From Symbiodinium natans (Eukaryota > Sar > Dinophyceae > Suessiales > Symbiodiniaceae), in assembly GCA_905221605.1 (NCBI GenBank), contig CAJNDS010000435.1:869730-933729 (forward strand): 64,000 bases of DNA, in the 5' to 3' direction. Made by a program: the position numbers and the translations under genes. Within the stretch, counting starts at the first letter, position 1. The number at the start of each line of letters is the position of its first letter. The notes beneath the pieces are model-generated. The model searched no databases, was not told the origin of the DNA, and saw nothing but the letters and a program-made list of their open reading frames with translations. Positions 1 to 10,700 of this stretch are shown piece after piece.

Positions 1-1550
1 CGAGCCACGGGGATGCTCGGCTATTCGGCTATTATCCCCAGCTCGGTGTCTTTTTTTGGGGGTATAAGGCTCATGGCCCTACTAAAGGAACACTTGTTTG
101 GAGAGGTTAACACTTGTTTTGCGGGGTTGTCGTCGTTAACGCGGTGGCCCCTCATGCCCCTCTGCACAGAAATTTGCATACCTCAAGCATCAGAGGCCAC
201 TGGTAAAACGGTCGCCTTCGCCAAGTGCTCAACCCATGGGGATGCTCGGCTTGTATCCCCAGCTCTGAGTTATGAAGGGTACGGTTTGGGCTTCAGAGAC
301 GTGGGGTTGGAACTTTTTGGGGCTTGTTAGTTTTGGCTTCGCCCACGTCATTTTCCAGTAGGTGTTGCAGAGCAGCTGGCCCCTGCCCTGGGGATCGGGC
401 TCGTACTGTAATTTGTGTTCAGGAACGCTAGTTTTGAGAGGTTCAGGTTATGTAAGCCTTGCCGCTGCTTAAGCATGAGAGGCGGCTGGTGGAAAGGACG
501 CCTTCGCCAAGTGCTCGACCCACGGGGATGCTCGGCTATTATCCCCAGCTCGGTGTCTTTTTTGGGGGTATAAGGCTCATGGCCCTACTAAAGGAACACT
601 TGTTTGGAGAGGTTAACACTTGTTTTGCGGGGTTGTCGTCGTTAACGCGGTGGCCCCTCATGCCCCTCTGCACAGAAATTTGCATTCCTCAAGCAGTAGA
701 GGCCACCGGTAAAACGGTCGCCTTCGCCAAGTGCTCAACCCATGGGGATGCTCGGCTTGTATCCCCAGCTCTGAGTTATGAAGGGTACGTTTTGGGCTTC
801 AGAGACGTGGGGTTGGAACTTTTTTGGGGCTTGTTAGTTTTGGCTTCGCCCACGTCATTTTCCAGTAGGTGTTGCAGAGCAGCTGGCCCCTGCCCTGGGG
901 ATCGGGCTCGTACTGTAATTTGTGTTCAGGAACGCCGGTTTTGAGAGGTTCAGGTTATTCAAGCCTTGCCGCTGCTTAAGCATGAGAGGCGGCTGGTGGA
1001 AAGGACGCCTTCGCCAAGTGCTCGACCCACGGGGATGCTCGGCTATTATCTGGCCGTACTAGAGGAACACTTGTTTTGAGAGGTTAACACTTGTTCTGAG
1101 GGGTTGTGGTCGTCAAGGCGGTGGCCCCTCATGCCCCTCTGCACAGAAATTTGCACTCCTCAAGCATCAGAGGCCACTGGTAAAACGGTCGCCTTCGCCA
1201 AGTGCTCAACCCATGGGGATGCTCGGCTTGTATCGCCAGCTCTGAGTTATGAAGGGTACGTTTTGGGCTTCAGAGACGTGGGGTTGGAACTTTTTTGGGC
1301 CTTCTTAGTTTTGGATTGCCCCACGTGGTTCTCCCGTAGGTGTTGCGCTGAAGCTGGCCCCCTGCCTCGGGGATCGGGCTCGTACCAGTGGCCCTGTACT
1401 GTAACTTGTGTTCAGGAACGCTAGTTGTGATAGGTTCAGGTCGTTTGGGCGCTGTGTCTGCCCAGCATATCCACTCCTTGAGCATGAGAGGCGGCTGGTG
1501 GAAAGGACACCTTCGCCAAGTGCTCAAGCCAGGGGGATGCTTGGTTGGAG
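1..1550. repeat. Tandem satellite, three units of about 470-510 bp
   Basis: Three consecutive units share long near-identical stretches. The phrase GCCTTCGCCAAGTGCTC recurs twice per unit, so each unit looks like a dimer of two diverged monomers of about 250 bp. The third unit lacks part of its first half. Open frames of 105, 161 and 106 codons run through it at the same relative place and share one peptide. They follow the repeat period and carry no recognisable domain, so I do not call them genes. The array starts at or before the window edge. Confidence 0.85.
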
Positions 1551-2285
1551 TTTAGGACCTTTTTCTAGCCATCCCATTTATCCACCCCCACACCTGTCCC
1601 TCAGCCTCAAAAACCCCTATCCACCTCCAAGCCCTCACTCTTCCATCTATGAATATCTGCATGCTGCATACGTATACATATATATATATATATACATATG
1701 TATAATTGTATATGCCAGGGTGCATTCTGTTCTTAGGATATATGCATGCACGAACAATCTACATCATGTCCCTGAAATCGAGCAGGTCCCTTTTTGAAAG
1801 CAACTTTCGTAGTCATATTCTAAGCTAAAATCTTCTCGAACCCATTCGAACTGCAACAGTTTCGTAGAGGTTTGCCGAACTGCTTTTGTGCTACATTCTT
1901 TCGGCCACAATGCCGCCAATTCAGCCCTAAACGCTGAACCCTAAACCCTAAAACCCAAACCCTAAACCCTAAATCCCAAACCCTTATATAATAATTGGTC
2001 TGGGGTCTGGGGTTGCTTGTAAAGGCCTGGGGAGTGCTTGATAGTTAGGGTGAATAAGGGGGAGGCTTTAGCTTCTGAGGAGATGGGCTTTGAGAGTCCG
2101 GGCTTAATGACCTACTGACTCTTGACCGGGAGCTAAGGTACTTGCTTTTTCCCTTTTGGGATCTCAGGTATTCGAATCACGCATCATGAACTCCCCACGA
2201 AGAAGCAATAAGAAAATACCCAAAACCCTAGTCCGTAAACCCTTATCTAGTCTGGAGCTCCCACAACTGGGCCAGGAACGCAGAG
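1551..2285. other. Non-coding stretch with AT microsatellite and first telomere-like repeats
   Basis: Holds a TA/CATA microsatellite near 1675-1700 and a short CCCTAAA run near 1930-1983. I see no supported exon before 2286. Confidence 0.5.
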
Positions 2286-2331
2286 GCCAACGCCGAGTTC
2301 AAGAACCTCGCCACCGAGAACCTGCATCCCA
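2286..2331 (+). CDS. Gene 0, candidate exon (ANAEFKNLATENLHP)
   Basis: A short frame starts after an AG acceptor and ends before a GC donor. It is free of telomere repeat and reads like protein with balanced composition. It does not join in phase to the next candidate at 3687, so at least one exon between them is missing. The family is not recognised. Confidence 0.4.
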
Positions 2332-2879
2332 GCTGTAGGGGTTTCGGCTTTTAGGGTTTTGAGCCGAGCGTTTTGGTGTGATACGGGTGTGGATTTTCCA
2401 GATAATGCCCTAAACCCCAAGCTTTTTGGAGGGTATTTGGTACGATTGCCTCGGTTTTTCGCCCATGACCCCCAAAGCCTCATGACCCGACGCACCCAAG
2501 TCCAAGTTCCAAGGCAAGAAGGCTGTTTAGGGTTGGATATGGGTGAGGTTTGGTGTTCTTGCGCTTTTTGGGCGAGGGAGAACCTACGAAATTGACCATC
2601 TGTAGTTCTCTTCTGGGACTAAACCCTAAAACCTCATGAAGCGCGGCCTTTTGTGTACCACGATAGTGCTACAATACCCCTAAACACGCACAGCAAAAAA
2701 CAAACATGCAATTTCTGAAGCCTTTCTGCCCCAGGGTTTCGTGTTTCGTGTTAAGGGCCGAGGCTGTAGGGTTTGGGGTTTAGGGAGCTTTGGGGTTAGG
2801 GTTTATAGGGTTTAGGGTTTAGGATGACCCAAACCTTAAGCTCCTCAACGCTTAGGAAGCGGGGAGCGGAAGAGATGGC

Positions 2880-2966
2880 GAATGCGGCACGGAAGCGCCC
2901 CAGGACCTTTAGGGTTTAGGGTTTAGGGTTTAGGGTTTAGAGTTTAGAGTTTAGAGTTTAGGTTCA
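2880..2966 (+). repeat. Interstitial TTTAGGG array, partly degenerate to TTTAGAG
   Basis: Consecutive heptamers lie in presumed intron sequence. Similar runs lie at 3199-3250, 3346-3385, 3596-3680 (opposite strand) and 4013-4032. Confidence 0.9.
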
Positions 2967-3686
2967 GGGATCCTGAACCCAGGTTCTGAGGCTTTAGGGT
3001 TTGTTGTTTAGATGGCCTCAGAACTCATAAACCGTAAAATGCAACCAAGACTTGAATCCTAAATTCGGGGGCGCCTGTAGGGGGGGTGGGTACCCCAAAC
3101 AGAGCAGTGTTTCCGAGGTACAGAGCTTCCAGATGAAAGATGAAGTTAGACAGCCTGCATGTTAAGCCCTCAACCCCTCAATTGTGTATGTGCAAATCGG
3201 CATAGGGTTTAGGGTTTAGGGTGTAGGGTTTAGGGTTTAGGGTTTAGGGTCCCTCAATTGTGTATAGGGTTTTTCCAGCTCGCAACGCCTTGGTGCTGGT
3301 GTGGCCCTGGGATGCGAAAGCCCCAAACCCTAAACCCCTTCCAGGGTTAGGGTTTAGGGTTTAGGGTTTAGGGTTTCGGGTTTCGGGTCGTCTTGACCGC
3401 CTTCACACACTTTTGACCTTCTAGCTGATGCCAGAGTGTCCAGAGCCATGGCCCTACGTTAAGCAACCCCAAGCCTCCTTTTTCCAGCGAGAACCACTAT
3501 GTCCCTGACAGAAATCTCACGCAAACTTTCGAGAAAAAAACGGGTTTTGGGTTCTTGGGGGAAACCCTAATAACCCTCATCCTGAAGCTCCATATACACC
3601 CGAGACTCTAAACCCTGAGCCCTGAACCCTGAACCCTGAACCCTAAACCCTAAACCCTAAACCCTAAACCCCCCTAACCCTGGAAG

Positions 3687-3801
3687 GGAACCCCTGCCGG
3701 CAAGCTGCGCTCGAGGATCCACGAGCCGAGCCGCGCGCTCGCGCTCGCCACCGACGTGGCGCGTATGGCCGCGTTCGCTTCTACGGGTTCCCTGGCGGCA
3801 G
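3687..3801 (+). CDS. Gene 0 exon (alanine-rich helix, LRSRIHEPSRALALATDVAR)
   Basis: A 115-nt frame follows AAG and ends at a GT donor in phase 1 (GCA G|GT). It has a hydrophobic, small-residue composition with high GC, unlike the surrounding repeats. It joins in frame to the exon at 4541. The exact start is uncertain. Confidence 0.6.
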
Positions 3802-4540
3802 GTTTTGGGATGAAGGGTCTAGGTTTCAGGCTTTGAGGTTTAGGCTGTTGAGGGTTTTGAAGACTGTGTAGAAGCTCTTTAGGCTATGGTTGCAAGTTCA
3901 GGGTGTGGTGGTTGGCTTAGGGGTTGGTTTTCGGCTGGTTTTGGGGGGCTATAGGGTGTCTAGGGTAGCGTTCAAATGGGCTCAGGGTATCGTTCCGAGG
4001 CTCCACGTCGGTTTAGGGTTTAGGGTTTAGGGATTGCAGTGGCATTTCTGATAACTGTGGTCATCCAAGAGACGCCTTTTTTTCCATACTTTTCACTGCC
4101 AATGCGATCAGAAAGATCCTGTGCATATTGTTCGTGTTCAGGCAACATGGCCCTAAACCCTAAACCCTGAACCCTAAACTCAGGGCATCTCAGGGTCTAG
4201 GCGTTTCGGGGATGTCTTATTGCCATCTGAACCGTCCTGCAGCCAGTAAGGGTTTAGGGTTCAGGGTTTAGGGTTCAGTGTTTTCGAGGGGAGCAGGTTC
4301 GTTCAGACAACACCCGCATGTTGCAGCGTGCCCAAAAACAGTGAGTAGGCCCCCGCATGACTGGCTGTCTCGAACATACCGGTGGACTTTGGTTGCATGT
4401 GTCTTGTGCCTTGTTGTGGGCTTAGGGCTGAGGAGTAGAGTATGTAACCTTTCACCTTTTTGGGGTAATACAATCCCCTTTTAATCCTAAAGGTTATATA
4501 ACCTTAAGAGAGTTTCCTAAACCCCATGAACACCAAAGAG

Positions 4541-4622
4541 GCTACATTTTCGCCGGCGGCGGCCCCGGCGCAATGATCGGCTTCGCCACGGCCTGCGCCA
4601 AGTGCCTCAAGTCATCGGTGCA
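4541..4622 (+). CDS. Gene 0 exon (YIFAGGGPGAMIGFATACAK)
   Basis: Starts after GAG and ends at a GT donor in phase 2. Joined to 3687-3801 it gives a glycine-rich hydrophobic stretch that could be a membrane segment. The GGGPG here is not the carboxypeptidase GGPGASS motif, which is found separately at 24614. Family not recognised. Confidence 0.6.
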
Positions 4623-4678
4623 GTGACGCAGGGCACGCTCAGACACCCGCTCCTTCGGAATCCATGGGTTAGGGCCGG

Positions 4679-4782
4679 TTAGGGTTTAGGGTTTAGGGTT
4701 TAGGGGTTAGGGGTTAGGGGTTAGGGGTTAGGGGTTAGGGGTTAGGGGTTAGGGGGTTCGGGGTTAGGGGTTAGGGTTTCGG
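4679..4782 (+). repeat. TTTAGGG and GGTTAGG hybrid array
   Basis: Three TTTAGGG heptamers pass directly into about ten GGGGTTA units, a variant not common elsewhere in the window. Confidence 0.9.
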
Positions 4783-5348
4783 GCGCTGCATCCCGGAATG
4801 CTTTTTGAAAGGCACGGTTTTTCAGTGCTATTGCTTGTAATCCGATCAAAGCCCCTATAACCCGACAACACCCTAGAATCTAGAAGCCAATGAAGCCCTG
4901 TAAAACCTGACAAAAAACCTACACTATGAAACCTATATGCGTCCTGCACACACTCTCGCTCCCCCCACCCGCCAACACTAAACCCAGCACGAACCAGCGT
5001 AGGGGGGAGGGGGAGTTTGTAGAGGGGGAACTTGAGCCGTAAGCCCTAAACACACCATGAACGACGCGGGGGCAAAGTGAAAACCCTAAAGACGATTCCT
5101 AAACCTACCAATAAACTGGGGGAGGCAGACCCTGACCCCACCAGGAGCCATGGAAGGCAGAGTGAAACCCAAGCCCTAAACCCGAGAACCTCAAACCCTA
5201 GACCCACCATGAACCACTGACCATGAAGACACAGGGAGGGGGGGGAATGTTGAACCCTATAAACCCTGCAAACGCTATAATTAAACCCCGAGAACTCCGT
5301 CAACAAACCGGCCTTATAGACTAGGGCCAGTATTTCCGTTTTGGGGGG

Positions 5349-5407
5349 TTTAGGTTCCCTTATAACACCATGCACTTTAAACCAAACAGGGCACCCTTTG
5401 TATTCCA
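5349..5407 (+). repeat. Dispersed repeat family C, copy 1
   Basis: Shares the pattern GTTTAGGTTCCCTTATA, then TTTAAACCAAA, then GGGCACCCTTT with the copies near 29650, 55201 and 57493. Confidence 0.55.
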
Positions 5408-5461
5408 TGGGCGCATCCCCTAAACCCTAGACCCTGCGCCCTATGCCCTACGCCCTAAAAA

Positions 5462-5597
5462 CCAAACCCTAGACCCTAACCCTAAACCCTAAACCCTAAA
5501 CCCTAAACCCTAAACCCTAAACCCTAAACCCTAAACTCTAAACCCTAAACCCTAAACCCTAAACCCCAACCCCTAAACCCTAAACCCTAAACCCTAC
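5462..5597 (-). repeat. Interstitial CCCTAAA array
   Basis: About 17 heptamers, a few degenerate. The opposite orientation (TTTAGGG) follows about 100 bp later at 5700-5840, so the transcript could fold back on itself. Confidence 0.9.
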
Positions 5598-5699
5598 GCC
5601 TTGCAACCCTATAAGCCCTCAACCCCTCTGGAGCCTTCCGAAGTCCGAGCCCTGCCTTAGGGCCGAGGGGAGTCCAAGTCCTGGCTTTGGGGCTTCAAA

Positions 5700-5840
5700 G
5701 GGTTTAGGGTTTAGGGTTTAGGGTTTATAGGGTTTAGGGTTTTAGGCTCTAGGGTTTAAGGTGTAGGGTTTCGGGTTTAGGGTTTAGGGTTTAAGGGCTC
5801 AAAAGGGTTTAGGGTTTCGGGCTTAGGGTTAGGGCTAGGG
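5700..5840 (+). repeat. Degenerate TTTAGGG array
   Basis: Mixed TTTAGGG, TTTATAGGG and TTTCGGG units, followed by a T-rich and poly-G tract at 5885-5945. No exon is visible between 4623 and 6143. Confidence 0.85.
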
Positions 5841-6143
5841 TTTAGATGTTTAAAGGTTTGTGTTTTTAATTTATTTATTTTATTTAGTTTTTTATTTTTT
5901 TTTTTTTTTTGGGGGGGGGGGCGGGTTGGGGCGTGGGGGGCGGGGGAAAGGGCGTGACCAAGGTTGGCCAAACTACATGCCAATTCGAACCCTAAACCCC
6001 AATTACCCCACACCCCCTAAACCCTATCCCTACCAAGCCAAACCGCCAAGGTTGTTGGACCCTGGCGTCCTCATCAGGGGGGGGATCATCTAATAATGTC
6101 AGATATGTTTAGCTCTCTGGGCATGTTTTGTCAACCCTCTCAG

Positions 6144-6195
6144 CTTGAACGTGCCCTTGCTCGAGCTTGCGACCCCCAAGCAGCTGTGCACAGCT
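6144..6195 (+). CDS. Gene 0, possible exon (LNVPLLELATPKQLC)
   Basis: Follows CAG at 6143. In the phase left by the exon ending at 4622 it reads without a stop as a mildly hydrophobic peptide, and a second frame is also open. The 3' border is unclear. Low certainty. Confidence 0.35.
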
Positions 6196-6226
6196 GCCTC
6201 TTGTACATAGCGTAGGAATTCGGTAG

Positions 6227-6412
6227 ATGATCGTTTCAACCACAGAGGGTCCTTCTGCGGTACCACTACCCCAAAAGCTGGTGCCGAGATACCATGTAAT
6301 GGTACTGCACATGGGTCCTCTGGGAACTGTTTCAGATGAAGCGCCAGCTGGGGACCTGATCCGCGTCAACCCCTATAACAATAGCCGCAAGCGTGAGGCC
6401 ACGAAACACTAA
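6227..6412 (+). CDS. Gene 0, possible terminal exon region
   Basis: An open frame ends with DLIRVNPYNNSRKREATKH and a stop, without telomere repeat. Two AG acceptors (before AGGGTCC and before ATGAAGC) could open it. It could be the last exon of gene 0, but phase with 6144-6195 is not settled. Confidence 0.3.
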   Translation: MIVSTTEGPSAVPLPQKLVPRYHVMVLHMGPLGTVSDEAPAGDLIRVNPYNNSRKREATKH

Positions 6413-6439
6413 AACCAAGGAGCCAAGCACCTGAACCCT

Positions 6440-7707
6440 AACCTTAAACCCTAAACCCTAAACCCTAAACCCTAAACCCTAAACCCTCAACTCAACCTGA
6501 ACTCTTGAAAAATCTTAGGCAGCTCAACCCTGCGCAACCCATCCCGGACCCCCTCAACGCCCAAATCCCTCAAACCTCGCAGCCCCCCAACCCTCAGCCA
6601 CCTCCCAACCAGCCACGCCGCAAGGCAACGACACCCAGGCCCGAACCCTGGACCCCTGAACCCTCAAACATCCCAACCCCAGCCCAGTAAACATGACAAC
6701 CCCAGTGAACATCCCAGAACTCTTCACGCAACTCTACTGTTTAGGATTTCGGTTCTTTGTCTGGATCAGGGCTGCAGTATGGTTCTGCGAGATTACATGA
6801 GGGTATGAGATCGTAACTCTTCATGGTTAGGGGCCTCAGGAATTTTTAGGTTTCGGGAGAGGGCGCCCCATGAACGAAGGTGGATGTGGTTGGCCGGCTG
6901 AAGAGTTTGGAGTATGTAAAGCTGCAGAAGATTTGAGACTTGTACGACTGACGCCTTGAGAACCTTGAGCCCCAAAAGCCCTCAAAGAACAAGAACCTGT
7001 TGATCCTCAAAACCCCCTAAACCCTAAAACCTATATAAGCCACTATACCAGCAACCCCGGCCTCAAGCCACCACCCCAGCTGCATGGTGTGATGGCCGGA
7101 TGCCCCGTAATAGGGCCGGGCCGCGCAAACGCTTCTGAAAGGACAAACAGCACCTCGAGGGAATGCAGGTCGCAGTGTTCAAGTGGGGTCTATGTTTCCT
7201 GAATGGGGTACCTGTTTACGGGAAATCCCTGGTAAGAGTTGAAGGACGCGCGTAGACGTGCCACGAATTCCTACTTAAAAAGCATCGGTCTTGAAGCAAC
7301 CTCACGTGCCCTGCCCTCCGCTGCCCATTCTGAGGCTTCGTTTGTGCCAGGAGTGCTAGGGAGTTCAGAGCCTTTCGGATATCTGAAGACAAAAGGTTTA
7401 GGTTTCAGGGTTTAGGGTTGAGGGTTTAGGGTTAAGGACAGGTCTGGAAGAGGAGGTTACTTGAGGCGAATGCTTTTTTGCAAGGTACACCTTCAAAGAT
7501 GCTTTCAGCCGGGTGAGCGCACGGATGAAGCTCAAATTCTAAGCCCCAAACCCCCAAACCCCCAAACCCCCAAACCCCCAAACCCCCAAACCCCCAAACC
7601 CCCAAACCCCAAACCCCAAACCACAAAACCCCAAACCCCAAACCTTATAAACCCCAAACCCTAAAACCCCTAAACCCTAAACCCTAAACCCACAGGCTCA
7701 CCCCAGT
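6440..7707. other. Non-coding: repeat arrays between gene 0 and gene 1
   Basis: Contains CCCTAAA near 6440-6488, TTTAGGG near 7397-7432 and a run of about ten AAACCCC/AAACCCCC units at 7548-7660. The last gives long glycine- or proline-rich pseudo-frames on both strands. No exon could be supported. Confidence 0.5.
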
Positions 7708-7782
7708 ATGGCCGCCGGAGTTCGTGGCATCGATCTGCTCGGCCGAAGCTTCTTCCGCCTGCGCCTTGGATCAACGGGCATA
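7708..7782 (+). CDS. Gene 1 exon 1 (MAAGVRGIDLLGRSF...)
   Basis: Begins with ATG after an AG-rich context and ends before GTGTTTGGG in phase 0. It has arginines and no acid except one Asp, which could suit a targeting peptide. All three frames are open here, so the call rests on the in-frame join to exon 2. Confidence 0.5.
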
Positions 7783-10700
7783 GTGTTTGGGTTTAGGGTT
7801 TAGGGTTTAGGGTTTAGGGTTTAGGGTTTAGGGTTTAGGGTTTAGGGTTTAGGGTTTAGGGTTTAGGGTTTAGGGTTTAGGGTTTAGGGTTTAGGGTTTA
7901 GGGTTTAGGGTTAGGTTTGGAGTTTTAGGGCTTGCCGGGTGCCCTATCCATAGTCCTGGACCCCAAAAGTACCCATAGGAATGGCTGATAGCCTAAACCC
8001 TAAGCCCTCAACCCCAAACCCTAAGCCCTAAACCCTAACCCTAAAACCCCTAAACCCCTAAACCCTTAAACCCTAAACTTGCCTTTTGCGGCAGTTTGGT
8101 AGGACTCTAGAGCCTCCCCTTCGGACAAGGCGTCGGCTAAAGCCAACGGCGTCCAACGCTGCGTCCGGCTCCCTTTTCATCAATGACTCGTGCTTTAGGT
8201 TATAAAACTAGGGTCTTTGAGGTATGGGGATTAGGGCTTCACAAGCCCCTAAAACCCGAAAGCCTTCAAAGCTTTGACCCAGAACGTCCTCAGCCCCGAG
8301 GCCATGCTGCCCTTAAAAGCCCTATAAACGTAGACAACAAAATACCCCAAACCCCTAAAACACCCTAGAAACCCCAAAGCCCTGTAAACCCTAGAAGCCC
8401 AAAAACACCCTAGCAAGCGCGTAAACCCCAAAAGCCCGAATTAAGCCTAGAAACCCTACCTATCATCCCCATAAACCACCCCCCCTCACAAAAAAGAAAA
8501 AACAAAACAAATAAATAAAACCAAAAGCCCTACAAGCCCCATAAATCAAATCTAAAACACCAAACCCTAGAAGTTCAAAAGCCCCATAAATTGGGATGTT
8601 CCCCCTTCCAGTGGCAGTCCTTAATAGGGATTACAGTACCCCCTATTCTAATCCCTCCTGGAGGCCTGTTAGTATAAGGGGGAACATCCCAACTAAACCC
8701 GGAACCCTATAGCCCCTAAACCCGTGAAACCCTAAACCGAAAAGCCCTTACTCCCACAGCCCTAACCCTAAACCCCCAAGCATCCCAACCTGTAGATCCC
8801 AAAAGCCCTAAAAACCCAAGAGACCTTGCTGGCTTAGGCTGCGGGAGCGGCCCTTTGAGGCCAGGAAGCCCTTTTTCAGGGTTTGGGGTTTTGGGGGTTG
8901 GGAGTTTGGGGTTTGGGGTTTTAGGGCTTAGGGTTTAGGGCTTAGGGTTCAGCATCTCATGTCCAAGCATTCACTAGTCAAGCTCGCTACTCTGGTATTG
9001 AAAATCTACCAGCCCACCCATTGGATCCCATAACATTGGGAAAATATTTTTGTTTCCTATTTTTTAAATCAAAATGGCAAGCCCTAAACGCACCACTCAG
9101 CAAAACACTCCTAGTCCAAGGCCCAGTAGGCCCTCTACAGTTCAAGGCTACCCCCTAAATCCTAAAGCCCAAGGCCACTGGCCCGAAACCCTAAAGCCCA
9201 AGGCCCAACAGGCCTTAAACAAGCAAGCCCAAAGCCCAGTAGCCCCTAAATCTTAACGCCCAAGGCCAGTGGCCCCTGAGCCCTAAAGCCCAAGACCCAG
9301 TAGGCCCTAAAACCTACCTTGAATCCTAAAGCCCCAGGCTCAGTAGGCCCTAAAAACCTAAAGCCCAGCTCCAAAGCCCAACTAAAGCCCAAGGCGCAGT
9401 AGCAGTAGACCCTAAAACCTAAAGCCCAAAGCCCAATAGCCCCTAAAGGCCAGTGCCCGCTAAATCCTAAAGCCCAAGGCCCAATACTACATTCCAAAAG
9501 CCCAAGGCGCGGGAAATGGCCCTTAGCCACGAAAGAAATGACCCTTAGCCGCTTAGCCACGAAAGAAATGACCCTTAGCCACGAAAGAAATGACCCTTAG
9601 CCACGGAAGAAATGATCCTTAGCCACGAATGTGTATAGGGTTTAAATATATAAGGTAAGAGAGGTTTAGGGTTTAGGGTTTAGGGATGAGTGGCTTCAGG
9701 GATGTCCCGACGAAGCCTCCCCTCCCAGCTGAGAACCACAACACTCAATGGAAACCTCTGAGCCCTCAGCCCTAAAACCCTAAAACCCTAAAACCCTAAA
9801 GCCCCTACGTAGAACCCCTAAACCCTAAGCCCTATCCTCTATAACCCCCATAACCCCTATATCTCCGTTTTTCATTGTGATAACCCCTATTCGCTGCTGA
9901 GCCCCAAACGCAGATTTTGCATGTTTTGCAGGGTCTTGGATTACAGACCCCAGGGAGGTTGCCCGGGGGGTTTAGGGTTTCGGGTTTAGGGTTCAAATGG
10001 CTTTAGTGCCTAGTGTTCAGGGTTCAGGGGTCAGAGAGGGTTTAGGAGTTGAAGTTCAGGGTTTACCCTAAACCCTGTTATAATTTGCACGCTAGACCGT
10101 AGACCCCAGACCCTACACCCTGAACCCCACACCCCAAACCCCAAACCCAGCCCAGCGAGGCGGATCAGGTACAGTCCCTCCGCGCACACCGGGCATCGCA
10201 GTCGGTGGCGACAGTCTTCAGCGATGGCCAAGCCCAGGCCGGCTGTTCTTTCGGTTGCCCAAAAACCTTAGCAGCCCCAAAAGCCCCCCAAATCCCTAGA
10301 AACCCCATTAAAACCGAAATGCACCACAAACGCTAAACACCCTAGAAGCCCAAGAACCCTCCAAGCAAATCTGTTCAAGGCACTCGGTCTAAAAGCCCAA
10401 GCTTCGGGGCTTGAATGTGTTGCAACTCGGCTTGCTCTGAGTTGCGCAAGAACTCTGCCTGAGTTGGGCGGCGCCTTCTTCTCTATCGCCAGGCAGCTGC
10501 CGATGCTCCGGGAGACCTCTGCGAGGCCTGCTTCGGCTTTGGATTGCGACTGACACGGTAGAAGCTGAGAAGTATGGAGTTTAGGGGCTTAGGGTCTTAG
10601 GATCTAGAGTTCCTGCCAAATTCTACTACAGAAAAATGACTTTGCACCGCCAAGCAAAAAGCTGCTCTCGGAGGGTAAAGGGGTCGGGTCAGGATGTGTC

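Noticed and set aside
10031-10231. Minus-strand zinc-finger-like frame (CRHRLRCPVCAEGLY)
   Set aside because: The + strand frame of gene 1 exon 3 covers the same bases and joins in phase on both sides. The cysteines are from the complement.
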